NCBI GenBank assembly: GCA_022820505.1 | Contig: JAJEFK010000052.1 | Coordinates: 1 to 48,535 of the forward strand | From: Acidimicrobiia bacterium | GTDB taxonomy: Bacteria > Actinomycetota > Acidimicrobiia > Acidimicrobiales > Poriferisodalaceae | DNA length: 48,535 nucleotides | Direction: 5' to 3' | In this document: one piece after another, positions 35,872 through 43,848 of the stretch | Numbering within the stretch: the stretch's first letter is position 1 | Layout: each line of letters begins with the position of its first letter | Made by a program: the position numbers and the translations under genes | Notes under the pieces: model-generated | Seen by the model: the letters and a program-made list of their open reading frames with translations, nothing else | Told to the model about the DNA's origin: nothing | The model's database searches: none

Positions 35872-36756
35872 CTAGACCCCCAAGCGCTCACCCAGGTATT
35901 CGGCCACCCGTGCCACGCCCTGGTCGGCCTCGGGGAACAGGCCGGCCATCGAGTGCCAGACGTGGATCATCTCGGGCCAGACCTCCAGCGTCACGTCAAC
36001 GCCGGAGGTGCGGGCCTTGTGTGCCAGCCGTTCGCTGTCGCTCAGCAGCACCTCGTCGTCGCCGCAGTGGATCAGCAGCGGCGGCAGGCCTGAGAGGTCG
36101 CCTTCCAGCGGCGACGCGTACGGATCGGCGGCGTTGCCGTCGGGGCCGAGAAACACGCCGGCGATCCGAGTGAGATCGTCGGCGGTCACCATCGGGTCGC
36201 GGTCCGAGCGGGTGACGGCGCTCTCGCCAGTGCCCGACATGTCGACCCACGGCGAGATAGGCACGGCTGCGGCCGGCAGCGGCAGCCCGAGGTCGCGCAG
36301 CTTCATGAGCGTTGACATGGTCAGCCCGCCACCCGCTGAATCGCCCGCAATGGCGATCTTGTCGGCGGAGTGGCCTCGGTCGAGCAGCCAGCGATACACC
36401 GCAACCGAGTCCTCCACCGGCGCCGGGTGGGGATGCTCGGGCGCCAGTCGGTAGTCCACCGAGAGCACCGGGCAGCCCAGTTGCAGCGCCAGATTGCCGG
36501 TCAGGTTCCGGTGCGAGCCGATGGACCCGGCGACGTAGCCGCCGCCGTGCACGTACTGCACGATGGCGTCGCCGGTGGTCTCGTCGGGGGTCTGCAATTC
36601 ACACGGAACGCCGTTGGCGTCCACCATCTCGCCGGTCACGCCGACGGGTAGCGGGCGCGCAGTGAGCTCGATGCCCTTGCGCATCGCATCGATGTCGGCA
36701 GGCATGGCCTGCGACGCGATGATCTCGCGGATCCTGTAGAACGCTTCGCTCGCCAT
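35872..36756 (-). CDS. HSL-family alpha/beta hydrolase (esterase/lipase)
   Basis: A 294-residue hormone-sensitive-lipase-type hydrolase. The oxyanion-hole motif HGGG is in VQYVHGGGYVAGS, the nucleophile Ser in IAGDSAGGGL, then an Asp in HCGDDEVLLSDS and a His in EMIHVWHSM complete the triad. DYRLAPEHPHPAPVED is also typical. The start at 36756 has GGGGAGGG upstream and gives MASEAFYRIREII; 106 upstream codons in frame are discarded as non-conserved. Substrate likely a short acyl ester or lactone. It is divergent from the SDR gene. Confidence 0.88.
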   Translation of the reverse strand: MASEAFYRIREIIASQAMPADIDAMRKGIELTARPLPVGVTGEMVDANGVPCELQTPDETTGDAIVQYVHGGGYVAGSIGSHRNLTGNLALQLGCPVLSVDYRLAPEHPHPAPVEDSVAVYRWLLDRGHSADKIAIAGDSAGGGLTMSTLMKLRDLGLPLPAAAVPISPWVDMSGTGESAVTRSDRDPMVTADDLTRIAGVFLGPDGNAADPYASPLEGDLSGLPPLLIHCGDDEVLLSDSERLAHKARTSGVDVTLEVWPEMIHVWHSMAGLFPEADQGVARVAEYLGERLGV

Positions 36757-36889
36757 CGAGCCCTCCCCTGTGTCGGCCCGCATCGGGACGATCTGATCGG
36801 CCGCCACAACGTAGCCACGTTGGCAAGACGAGGCCCGACGCGGAGTCGTATTGTCCGCAGGGACCGGCGCGGCGCTCGGAGGGAATCGC

Positions 36890-37684
36890 ATGCTGCTCAA
36901 GGACAAAGTCGCCATCGTCACGGGCGGTGCATCGGGCATCGGCGAAGCCAGTGCGCACCGCTTCGCCGCCGAGGGTGCGTCGGTGCTGGTGGTGGATATC
37001 CGCCGCGAGCGAGCCGAGGGCGTGGCCGAGTCGATCATGGAAGCCGGGGGCGAGGCGCACGGCTTCGGCGCCAACGTCGCCGAGCCTGACGATGTGGAGT
37101 CGATGGTGGCGGCGGCCGTAGACCGCTGGGGCGGCCTCGACGTGCTCTACAGCAATGCGGGCACCATCCGCCCCGGTACTGCAGTGGAGCTGGAGCCTCG
37201 TGACTGGGACCTCGTGATGAACGTCAATGTGCGCTCGGTGTACCTAGGCGCCAAGTACGCCGTGCCTGCGATGGAGGCTCGCGGCGGCGGCTCGATCATC
37301 AACACGGCCTCGATCAGCGGCTTGCACGGCGACGGCGGTTCGGTGGTGTACGCCGCCTCGAAGGCCGCTGTCATCAACCTGACGCGGGCACTGTCCACCG
37401 ATCACGCACCCGACGGCGTGCGCGTCAACGCCATCTGCCCCGGCACCATCCAGACCCCGCCCGTGCAGCGGATGATGCAAGACCCCGCCGCGCTCGAACG
37501 AAACCTGGCCGCCCACGCACTGGGCCGCCTCGGCCATCCCGACGAGATCGCAAGCGTCGCCGCCTGGCTCGCCAGCGACGAGTCGTCATTCGTCACCGGC
37601 GAAGCCATCGTGGTGGACGGCGGCCTGCGAGCACAATCACCCCTCGGCCGCCTAGCCGACCCCCGCCCCACCCACCTCCGCTGA
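36890..37684 (+). CDS. Short-chain dehydrogenase/reductase
   Basis: NAD(P)-dependent oxidoreductase, 264 residues: TGGASGIG cofactor motif at about 11-18, Asp in VLVVDIRRE suggesting NAD(H) preference, SNAGTIRPG, active Ser in NTASISG, and YAASK with catalytic Tyr and Lys. ICPGTIQTPPVQRM and DGGLRAQSP complete the classical SDR. GGAGG lies seven bases before the ATG. The substrate is unknown; its position beside P450s and a hydrolase suggests oxidation of an alcohol formed in the same pathway. Confidence 0.9.
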   Translation: MLLKDKVAIVTGGASGIGEASAHRFAAEGASVLVVDIRRERAEGVAESIMEAGGEAHGFGANVAEPDDVESMVAAAVDRWGGLDVLYSNAGTIRPGTAVELEPRDWDLVMNVNVRSVYLGAKYAVPAMEARGGGSIINTASISGLHGDGGSVVYAASKAAVINLTRALSTDHAPDGVRVNAICPGTIQTPPVQRMMQDPAALERNLAAHALGRLGHPDEIASVAAWLASDESSFVTGEAIVVDGGLRAQSPLGRLADPRPTHLR

Positions 37685-37790
37685 ACAGGGTTGCTCCGCA
37701 ACGGCCAATCGCCCCTCTGTCATCGCTGCCCAGCGTTGTCATCGCACTTGCGCCGAGCATCGACAGGCGTGTGGCAGGCCACCCTTAGGC

Positions 37791-37804
37791 TGGAGTCTGG
37801 AGTC
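37791..37804 (+). repeat. 7-bp tandem repeat before the VapB45-like gene
   Basis: Two head-to-tail copies of TGGAGTC, ending 13 bases before the GTG at 37818. Antitoxins commonly bind repeats at their own promoter, so this is a candidate autoregulatory site; short repeats also arise by chance. Confidence 0.35.
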
Positions 37805-37817
37805 GAGCGGAGGAGAT

Positions 37818-38483
37818 GTGACGGCGAAGAAGCATGGCGAGAGCGAAGTCGCAGCTGGTTCAGTGATCGGGGCGGGCATCTACTCGTTTCCCCAAGTGGC
37901 GCAGATTGTGGAGCGAGACCGCGATGTCTCGCGTGCCCAGATCCGTCGCTGGATGACTGTCGTCAGGCCACCCACGCACCACAAGGACGCCGCAGCGACG
38001 ATCGGCTTTCTCGATCTGATCGGCTTGGAAATGGTCTGCCGATTCCGCGACCGAGGCGCCTCGCTTCAAAGGGTCCGTCGAGTGCTCGACGGCATGCGCG
38101 AACGGTTTCCCCACATCCAACACCCGCTGGCTCACGAGTCCTTCTACACCGACGGACACAACGTCTGGATTGAGTTCCAAGGGCATGCGGAGGAGATCGT
38201 CGGGAACCGCAAGGGACAACGGGCCATCACCTCAGCCATCAAGACGTTCGCCGAGGAGATCCAGTTCATTGACGGTCGCGCGGCGTCGTGGGATGTCGCC
38301 CAATGGATCGAGATCAACCCTCGCATCTGCTTCGGAGCCCCGGTGGTGGCGGGCACCAGGATCCCGGTCAAGTCCATCGTCGCCAGCCTCAAGGAAGATC
38401 CCCCCGAGGAAGTCGCACGGGGCTTCAACCTCAGCGTGACCCGAGTAAAGGCCTGTGCGGAGTTCGCACGACTCACTGCGTGA
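37818..38483 (+). CDS. VapB45-like antitoxin (HTH plus DUF433)
   Basis: A 221-residue protein with an N-terminal MerR-type helix-turn-helix region (YSFPQVAQIVERDRDVSRAQIRRWM, about 22-46) and a C-terminal DUF433 domain (about 158-218; RICFGAPVVAGTRIPVKSIV). DUF433 proteins are antitoxins of PIN-like toxins. This long two-domain form matches the size and arrangement of M. tuberculosis VapB45 (Rv2018) as I recall it. The start is GTG directly behind GGAGGAG. The 3' end overlaps the toxin frame by 29 bases. Base composition is less GC-extreme than in flanking genes, suggesting acquisition. Confidence 0.8.
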   Translation: MTAKKHGESEVAAGSVIGAGIYSFPQVAQIVERDRDVSRAQIRRWMTVVRPPTHHKDAAATIGFLDLIGLEMVCRFRDRGASLQRVRRVLDGMRERFPHIQHPLAHESFYTDGHNVWIEFQGHAEEIVGNRKGQRAITSAIKTFAEEIQFIDGRAASWDVAQWIEINPRICFGAPVVAGTRIPVKSIVASLKEDPPEEVARGFNLSVTRVKACAEFARLTA

Positions 38484-38898
38484 CATCCGCTTCTGCCTCG
38501 ACGCAAACATCTCCCCGAGGGCAGCTGCGGGCATCGACAACGTCATTCACGTTTCCGAAGTGGATGCGCTCAGCCGCACACACGGCGGCCATTCCGATGC
38601 GCACGACTACGACATTGCCGCCTGGTGTGCAGGGAACGACTACGTGCTGGTGACGTGTGACAGCGACTTCCGAACCCGGCAACAGAGAGCGCAAGCGATC
38701 CAGGAGGCCGGGGTCGAAGTTGTCGTGTTCACCTACGAACTCGCCGGCCTCAGTAATCACGTCTCGACGATCGCAAAGCGGGTGCCGCTGTGGGGGCAGA
38801 AGCTCCGCGGGTCCGCCTATGCACCGCGCGTTTGGCTTCAGCATCGTCGTGGAGCGCTACGTGAGGATCGACCGGATCCGTCTTCGGCATCAGAATGA
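38455..38898 (+). CDS. VapC45-like PIN-fold toxin (DUF5615)
   Basis: A 147-residue PIN-like nuclease. Acidic metal-binding candidates are Asp16 (RFCLDANIS), Asp51/Asp53 (AHDYDIAAW) and Asp69/Asp71 (LVTCDSDF), the DUF5615 pattern. Such proteins are predicted RNases neutralised by the DUF433 partner encoded just upstream, with overlapping reading frames. The only plausible in-frame start is GTG at 38455, inside the antitoxin gene. The last 25 residues are Arg/Asp-rich and beyond the fold, possibly read-through from a lost stop. Confidence 0.78.
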   Translation: MRSSHDSLRDIRFCLDANISPRAAAGIDNVIHVSEVDALSRTHGGHSDAHDYDIAAWCAGNDYVLVTCDSDFRTRQQRAQAIQEAGVEVVVFTYELAGLSNHVSTIAKRVPLWGQKLRGSAYAPRVWLQHRRGALREDRPDPSSASE

Positions 38899-38953
38899 CG
38901 GCGACCGTGATGTCGATTCGATACAAGCCCGCGACGGAGCTGCGAGGTGATCG

Positions 38954-39214
38954 ATGAGCTACACCGAGACTGATGTTTCAAGCGCCAGCGCTGCGATGAA
39001 CAAGTACTGCGAAGAGCTCGATGGTGAGGTCGCGGCAGCGCTTGCAGTGGTGGGTCTCAGCGCCGAACGAGCACACAAGGAAGCAGAGATCCGCGACGAC
39101 ATGATCCGGGTTGCTCACCGGTCGGGCGCGTCACTGCGCCAGCTCGCCAAAGTGTCCGGCCTCGGCCGCAAGACTGTGACTGCCATCGTTGAAGCTGGCC
39201 GCACGCAGCACTGA
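38954..39214 (+). CDS. Small helix-turn-helix protein
   Basis: An 86-residue protein with a clear C-terminal HTH (about 55-82: AHRSGASLRQLAKVSGLGRK followed by TVTAIVEAG), of the type found in small phage-like or toxin-antitoxin regulators. The N-terminal half is an acidic helix (MNKYCEELDGEVAAALAVVG). GAGGTGATCG precedes the ATG. It follows the VapC45-like gene by 55 bases and may be a third regulatory member of that island, or the regulator of the divergent-facing nuclease genes. No toxin partner of its own is evident. Confidence 0.6.
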   Translation: MSYTETDVSSASAAMNKYCEELDGEVAAALAVVGLSAERAHKEAEIRDDMIRVAHRSGASLRQLAKVSGLGRKTVTAIVEAGRTQH

Positions 39215-39274
39215 AGTGCCGAGCAGCGAGAGACAGGCCATCGGGAACCTAGGGAGACCGCTCTGGCGGCCAGG

Positions 39275-39826
39275 TCAGATGCACTGTCGTGAGCGCACGC
39301 ATTCGTCGACCCTCGCTCGAATGCCGGACCACGCCACGGATGAGGTGAGACGGTCGAGAGTGCGAGTGCCGAGCGATTTCTGCGGGCCAAGTTCCTGGTC
39401 CAGCACATCTGTAGGGACAACCCAAAACGTCCAATGATCGGCATCGGCAACATTCTCATTGGTAGCCAGTTCAGGCTCGTGCACACAGAAGACGTACACA
39501 TCGGCGAAGCGCATCGGTTGACCGTGCGGGATCCACTCATCGCTCGCGGCTGTCCAAGAACTCAACTTCTGCTCGACCCCGAATCGAATCTTCGAAGGCT
39601 GTGCCTGACTCCAGCTTTGGCTGCGACCCGACGCCTTGACCTCGATCTTCGTCTCGCGATACATCAAGTCGTAGGCATCCCACTCCCGCCGAGGTGTCGA
39701 CTCGTCGATCACACCGAGCGCTTCGCCCACGAGCCATTCCGCAAACAGGCCTCGGTTCCGGTTGTCGACTAGATCTCCGAGCACCCAACGGCGAAACCTG
39801 TCGATGTCCAGTCCTTTATCCGACAC
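39275..39826 (-). CDS. PD-(D/E)XK nuclease-fold protein of unknown role (first)
   Basis: A 183-residue protein with the nuclease core signature: Glu30 (NRGLFAEWLVGEALG), Asp50/Asp53 (REWDAYDLMY) and E62-V-K64 (KIEVKASGRSQSW), followed by a hydrophobic strand segment (ADVYVFCVHE). The spacing of Glu, Asp and ExK matches restriction-endonuclease-like folds. There is no methylase, helicase or specificity gene. The GTG start lacks an evident Shine-Dalgarno sequence, so the N-terminus is uncertain. It converges with the HTH gene and lies next to a second nuclease-fold gene. Confidence 0.6.
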   Translation of the reverse strand: MSDKGLDIDRFRRWVLGDLVDNRNRGLFAEWLVGEALGVIDESTPRREWDAYDLMYRETKIEVKASGRSQSWSQAQPSKIRFGVEQKLSSWTAASDEWIPHGQPMRFADVYVFCVHEPELATNENVADADHWTFWVVPTDVLDQELGPQKSLGTRTLDRLTSSVAWSGIRARVDECVRSRQCI

Positions 39827-39864
39827 GAAGGCCGACGGTAGCGAAACTGCGCCCAGTCACTGCA

Positions 39865-40416
39865 CTAAGCGCGGCGGGCTATCGGCAGGGCTGGTTGCCA
39901 GGTTCTCTCGGGTCCGATGCGGGACCTCGCCGGCGGACCAAAGCGCTCTGCGAGCGCTTGGCTGGCTGCTGGGTTGTTGAGCCCCAGCACGCCTGACACG
40001 GCCTTTGCTCTCAGCGCCGTCTCGATCATTCGCTGAGCTGCACCGCCGTCGGGCAAGTGCGAGGTCAGCACGAAGTACGGAGTGTCGTCACCGATGGAGC
40101 GCAGCAAGAACCCGGTCAGCAACGCCTTCTTGACCGTGTCCGTGCGGCGCATTCCTGGTCGCTGCCCTTTGAAGGAGCCTTTGTATTCGAAGTACACGAG
40201 CTCGCCATTGGGTGCCTCGGCCACGTCATCGACCTCGCAGCCGATGTCGGTGAACTTCTGCCGGCCGTGAAGCTCGAACCCAAGCGCGCCCAAGTAGGCC
40301 TTGGCCTGCTGTTCGAATGCAGTGCCCTGCCGAACTGCGTCAGCCTGGAAGTCGTCGCCGACTTCGCGGAGCATCCCCAAAGCCTCGCGCGACCTGCGCA
40401 AATGCGCCAATTTCAC
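39865..40416 (-). CDS. PD-(D/E)XK nuclease-fold protein of unknown role (second)
   Basis: A 183-residue protein with the same kind of core but unrelated sequence: Glu35 (GTAFEQQAKAYLGALGFE), Asp63/Asp64 (GCEVDDVAEAPNG) and E77-Y-K79 (VYFEYKGSFKG), then PGMRRTDTVKKALLTG, as in Mrr-type or archaeal-Holliday-resolvase-like families. The active-site pattern looks complete, so nuclease activity is plausible. The C-terminal 25 residues are basic. The start is GTG. It is 38 bases upstream of the first nuclease gene, same strand, so the two are probably co-transcribed. Substrate and function are unknown. Confidence 0.62.
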   Translation of the reverse strand: MKLAHLRRSREALGMLREVGDDFQADAVRQGTAFEQQAKAYLGALGFELHGRQKFTDIGCEVDDVAEAPNGELVYFEYKGSFKGQRPGMRRTDTVKKALLTGFLLRSIGDDTPYFVLTSHLPDGGAAQRMIETALRAKAVSGVLGLNNPAASQALAERFGPPARSRIGPERTWQPALPIARRA

Positions 40417-40430
40417 TCAGTGTTGAGGTT

Positions 40431-40448
40431 GAAAACGGCCGGAAGGCC
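40431..40448 (-). terminator. Candidate intrinsic terminator after fabZ
   Basis: On the reverse strand GGCC-TTCC-GGCC is followed by GTTTTC, 28 to 45 bases beyond the fabZ stop. The stem is only four G-C pairs and the T-run is four, so strength is doubtful. A second small palindrome (AGAGG-GGC-CCTCT) lies just before it. Confidence 0.4.
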
Positions 40449-40475
40449 CTGTGCCGAGAGGGCCCCTCTGTGGGG

Positions 40476-40934
40476 TCAGTCCAGGTCATCGGCGTCGGCG
40501 ATGAGGAACATCATCGAGGCTTCGCAGGCGGTCTGACCCTCGACGCTGGCGGTGCCTGAAGCTCTGCCGGCTCGGGCGGAGAGGCGATCGATCGTGGCTT
40601 CCAGGCGCAGCGTGTCGCCTGGGGTGACCTGGCGACGGAAACGGGCCTTGTCGATGCCGCCGAAGAGCGCCAGCTTGCCTTCGAGCGAGGAGGCCGCGGC
40701 GGCCGCGAGCCCCGCTGTCTGGGCGATGGCTTCGACCATCAACACGCCGGGCAGCGTCGGGCGGCCTGGGAAGTGACCGGCGAAGAACGTTTCGTCACCG
40801 GTGAGGTGCCACTTGGCGACGCAGCGCTCGCCGGGCTGGAGCTCGACGATCTCGTCCACCAGCAGGAACGGTGCCCGGTGCGGCAGCAGCTCGTCCGGTC
40901 GGGGAAAACCTGCGTCGCTTCCAATGTCAGTCAC
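40476..40934 (-). CDS. fabZ: 3-hydroxyacyl-ACP dehydratase
   Basis: Dehydrates 3-hydroxyacyl-ACP in the fatty-acid cycle. The 152-residue hot-dog protein has catalytic His54 and Glu68 in FAGHFPGRPTLPGVLMVEAI, the LLPHRAPFLLVD start and KARFRRQVTPGDTLRLEA. It is encoded 24 kb from the fab operon, at the end of the trp-centred run and 10 bases after the cytochrome gene. It fills a step missing from the operon (dehydratase), while an enoyl reductase is not in the window. The start is GTG with no good ribosome site, which suggests coupling to the upstream gene. Confidence 0.92.
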   Translation of the reverse strand: MTDIGSDAGFPRPDELLPHRAPFLLVDEIVELQPGERCVAKWHLTGDETFFAGHFPGRPTLPGVLMVEAIAQTAGLAAAAASSLEGKLALFGGIDKARFRRQVTPGDTLRLEATIDRLSARAGRASGTASVEGQTACEASMMFLIADADDLD

Positions 40935-40944
40935 TGGGAGGAAG

Positions 40945-41358
40945 CTACTGCTCGTCGCCGAAGGTGCTCCGCTGGTAGGCCACTACCGCCGCGATCTCGG
41001 CGTCGGTGAGGATCCCGCTGAACGGGGGCATCGAGCCGCGGCCAGTCCATACCACCGCCAAGTGGTCGCGTACGGTCAGGCGCTCATCGACGCCGCCGAG
41101 TGCGGCGCCGACACCGCCGCTTCCGTCGCTGCCGTGGCACACCGAGCAACTGTCGCCAAACACCTCGCTCCCGAGCGTGACATCGGCGTTCTCGAATGCC
41201 AGCTCGAGCCGTTCCAATTCGGCTTCTGTCGCATCGCTGCCGCCGCAGCCCGCCAGTGCAAGCGCGGCAGCGAGCGCCAGCGCGACCAAAGCCCGCGTCG
41301 CCCACTCTCGGGAAAACCGTCGGGAGCGAGCATCGCATGGTGCGGTACGGCCGGTCAT
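40945..41358 (-). CDS. Lipoprotein c-type cytochrome
   Basis: A 137-residue exported monohaem cytochrome c. After a basic N-terminus and hydrophobic stretch the lipobox LALAGC gives lipid-modified Cys38. Haem attachment is C71-S-V-C-H75 (GDSCSVCHGSDGSGG) and the axial Met is Met110 (GRGSMPPFSG). The ending TDAEIAAVVAYQRSTFG is the class I cytochrome pattern. It probably shuttles electrons on the outer face of the membrane; the partner oxidase is not here. Its ATG overlaps the stop of the HIT-like gene (ATGA), so it is co-translated. Confidence 0.88.
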   Translation of the reverse strand: MTGRTAPCDARSRRFSREWATRALVALALAAALALAGCGGSDATEAELERLELAFENADVTLGSEVFGDSCSVCHGSDGSGGVGAALGGVDERLTVRDHLAVVWTGRGSMPPFSGILTDAEIAAVVAYQRSTFGDEQ

Positions 41359-41804
41359 CGGGTCTCCCGCTGTGTGCCGACGCCGCTGTAGCGGCTCGGC
41401 GGCTCGTTCCAGCGGCGGGACATCCAGTCGGCATCGCGGTAGTGGGCGTGAAAATGGTCGGGGATCTGGCGCATCACCTGGTCCACCCTCCCACCTCCGG
41501 GCCCGAATCTGAGTTCACCCGCTTCGACCAGCCGGGCCAGCATCGCTGCCAGCTCATCGGCAGGGGGCTCGGTACCGTGCCGCTTCCAGACCACCATGGG
41601 CGTGGCGCACACCTCGCAGTCGGCCACCCAGCACAGATCATCCTCGTAGTACCAGTGGGTGAAGCGGGCGGCCTCGCACAGCTCGCACTCCGGATCGAAC
41701 TCTGCCGCAGCACCGCGACCCAGCCCGGACGCGGCGGCCGGCTGCAGACAGTGCGCCAAGCCGACCGGATGGTCGACATCGGAGTTCGGTTCGTGTTGCG
41801 CCAC
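41355..41804 (-). CDS. HIT-superfamily-like protein with paired cysteines
   Basis: A 149-residue protein. It has CxxC at 40-43 (PECELCEAARF), a second CxxC at 63-66 (ADCEVCATP), YEDD at 53-56 and the motif H117-F-H119-A-H121 (IPDHFHAHYRD), which has the His-x-His-x-His shape of HIT nucleotide hydrolases. The region between resembles the HIT strand pattern (YEDDLCWVADCEVC then MVVWKRHG). I infer a divergent HIT member, possibly zinc-binding; the reaction is unknown. It starts with GTG three bases after trpA and overlaps the cytochrome start, so it belongs to the operon. Confidence 0.6.
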   Translation of the reverse strand: MAQHEPNSDVDHPVGLAHCLQPAAASGLGRGAAAEFDPECELCEAARFTHWYYEDDLCWVADCEVCATPMVVWKRHGTEPPADELAAMLARLVEAGELRFGPGGGRVDQVMRQIPDHFHAHYRDADWMSRRWNEPPSRYSGVGTQRETR

Positions 41805-41807
41805 CGG

Positions 41808-42614
41808 TCAGCCGTGGTCCAGCGCCGTCCGGTAGGAGGCCACGAGCTCGCCCACGGCCTCGGGGCCGTCGGACATCAAAGTGCGGACAACGGCGGAGCC
41901 GATGATGACGCCGTCGGACACCTCGCACGCCTCGACGGCTTGGGATGGCGAGCCGATGCCCACGCCCGTGAGCACGGGCCGATCGGTGACGGCCAGGCAG
42001 CGTGCAGCAATCTGGGTGGCTGTGCGGGCGAGGGCCGTCCGCTCGCCGGTCACGCCGAGCAGTCCGACCGCGTAGACGAAACCGCGTGACGCCCCGCACA
42101 GATCAGCGAGCCGGTGCTCGGGCGTGGTGGGCGCAGCCAGCAAGATCGCTTCGAGGCCCGTCTCGGCAGCGGCTTCCAGCCACGGCCCCGCCTCGACGTA
42201 AGGCAGGTCGGGCAGGATCGCCGCGCAGACACCCGCATCGAGCAGCGCCGAAGCGAAGCGTTCATGACCCTGGTGGTGGCAGAGGTTGTAGTAGGTCATC
42301 ACTGCGTGCGGAACGCCGGTGTCGAGCTCCCGCGCTTCCTCCAGCACCGATGCCGGGGTCGCGCCGTCGGCCAGGGCGGCCGTGGAGGCCTGCTGGATGA
42401 CTGGTCCGTCCATCACCGGGTCGGAGAAGGGAACGCCGATCTCGATGGCGTCGGCGCCAGCCGCCGCCGCTGCCTCCACGGCGCGTTGCCAGCCCTGGTA
42501 GCCGCCTGTGACGTAGGGCACCAGCAGCTTCGCACCGCTGTCGCGCCGAGCCCGCAGGTGCGTCTCGAGCGCGCCGAAGGTCCCAGCCCGGTCAGCCGGC
42601 GATGCCTCGCTCAC
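41808..42614 (-). CDS. trpA: Tryptophan synthase alpha subunit
   Basis: Cleaves indole-3-glycerol phosphate to indole for the beta subunit. The 268-residue TIM barrel has catalytic Glu59 and Asp69 in EIGVPFSDPVMDGPVIQ, MTYYNLCHHQG, ILPDLPYVEA, and the phosphate-binding GLLGVTGERT and GVGIGSPSQA. The family DPxADG reads DPVMDG, a mild change. The GTG start is preceded by GAGGG and lies 10 bases after trpB. A later residue set is normal length. Confidence 0.95.
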   Translation of the reverse strand: MSEASPADRAGTFGALETHLRARRDSGAKLLVPYVTGGYQGWQRAVEAAAAAGADAIEIGVPFSDPVMDGPVIQQASTAALADGATPASVLEEARELDTGVPHAVMTYYNLCHHQGHERFASALLDAGVCAAILPDLPYVEAGPWLEAAAETGLEAILLAAPTTPEHRLADLCGASRGFVYAVGLLGVTGERTALARTATQIAARCLAVTDRPVLTGVGIGSPSQAVEACEVSDGVIIGSAVVRTLMSDGPEAVGELVASYRTALDHG

Positions 42615-42624
42615 GAACGTGCCC

Positions 42625-43836
42625 TCACTCGCTCAGCCCATGCATCCCGAGCACGTCCATCATCTGGTCGACGTCCTTGTCGCCACGGCCCGAGAGATTC
42701 ATCAGCACCGTCTGACCCTGGATCTCCGGCGCCGCCCGGACGATCCATGCCAGTGCATGAGCGCACTCCAGCGCCGGGATGATGCCTTCGGCCCGGCTCA
42801 TGAGCGTGAACGCCTCGACCACTTCGTCGTCGGTCACGCTCGGGTACTCGGCACGGCCGATGGCGGCCAGGTAGGCGTGCTCGGGCCCGACACCGGGATA
42901 GTCGAGCCCGGCCGAGATCGACTCGGCCTCCATCACTTGGCCCACCTCGTCCTGCATGAGATAGCTGGTCATGCCGTGCACCACACCGGGCACGCCGCGC
43001 CCGACCGCGGCACCGCCGGCGGGCTCGACTCCCACCAGCCGGGCGTCGCCATCGGCAAAACCCGAGAAGATCCCGGCCGCATTGCTGCCCCCGCCGACGC
43101 ATGCCACCACCATGTCGGGGTCGCCGCCAGTGAGGTCCTTGCATTGCGCCGCGGCCTCGTCACCCAGAATGTGATGGAAGGTGCGAACCATCCACGGGTA
43201 GGGATGGGGGCCCATCACCGAGCCGAGGCAGTAGTGCGTGTTCTCGACGGTGGCCACCCAGTCGCGCAACGCCTCGTTCACGGCGTCCTTGAGCGTGCGG
43301 CTGCCGGACTGCACCGACTCCACTTCGGATCCCAGCAGGCGCATGCGGAACACGTTCAGGGCCTGACGGTCGACGTCGACGGCGCCCATGTAGACCTTGC
43401 ACTCCATCCCCAGCAGCGCCGCCGCGGTGGCCGTGGCAACGCCGTGCTGGCCGGCACCCGTCTCGGCCACGAGCCGTGTCTTGCCCATGCGCTGGGCCAG
43501 CAGCGCCTGCCCGATGACGTTGTTGATCTTGTGCGAGCCCGTGTGGTTGAGGTCTTCGCGCTTGACCAGCAGGCGCACGCCGAGCTGGCTCGACAGGTTG
43601 CGGCACTCGGTCAGCGGCGAGGGCCGTCCTCCGTAGTCGCGCAGCATGGTCTCGAATTCGGCCACGAACGCCGGATCGGCCCACGCCTCACGGAACGCCG
43701 CCTCAAGCTCCTCGCACGCTGCGACCAGCGTCTCGGGAACGAATCGGCCGCCGAACTCGCCGAAACGGCCATCTGTCGTGGGCTCGCCCATGACCGACCG
43801 GTGACACGGCGTGGGACCGTCAGTTGCTGCAGCCAT
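42625..43836 (-). CDS. trpB: Tryptophan synthase beta subunit
   Basis: PLP enzyme joining indole and serine to tryptophan. The 403-residue protein has the Schiff-base Lys103 in [26 protein letters not shown] near the N-terminus, the phosphate cup [12 protein letters not shown], and [13 protein letters not shown]. The C-terminal LSGRGDKDV is conserved. The ATG at 43836 is supported by GAGGGG five bases upstream, although homologues often begin nearer residue 16. It starts 12 bases after trpF. This is the TrpB1 form that pairs with TrpA. Confidence 0.96.
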   Translation of the reverse strand: MAAATDGPTPCHRSVMGEPTTDGRFGEFGGRFVPETLVAACEELEAAFREAWADPAFVAEFETMLRDYGGRPSPLTECRNLSSQLGVRLLVKREDLNHTGSHKINNVIGQALLAQRMGKTRLVAETGAGQHGVATATAAALLGMECKVYMGAVDVDRQALNVFRMRLLGSEVESVQSGSRTLKDAVNEALRDWVATVENTHYCLGSVMGPHPYPWMVRTFHHILGDEAAAQCKDLTGGDPDMVVACVGGGSNAAGIFSGFADGDARLVGVEPAGGAAVGRGVPGVVHGMTSYLMQDEVGQVMEAESISAGLDYPGVGPEHAYLAAIGRAEYPSVTDDEVVEAFTLMSRAEGIIPALECAHALAWIVRAAPEIQGQTVLMNLSGRGDKDVDQMMDVLGMHGLSE

Positions 43837-43848
43837 GTCGCCCCTCGC

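Noticed and set aside
37685..40475. Integrated phage or IS element in the accessory island
   Set aside because: No integrase, transposase, terminal repeats or target duplication found.
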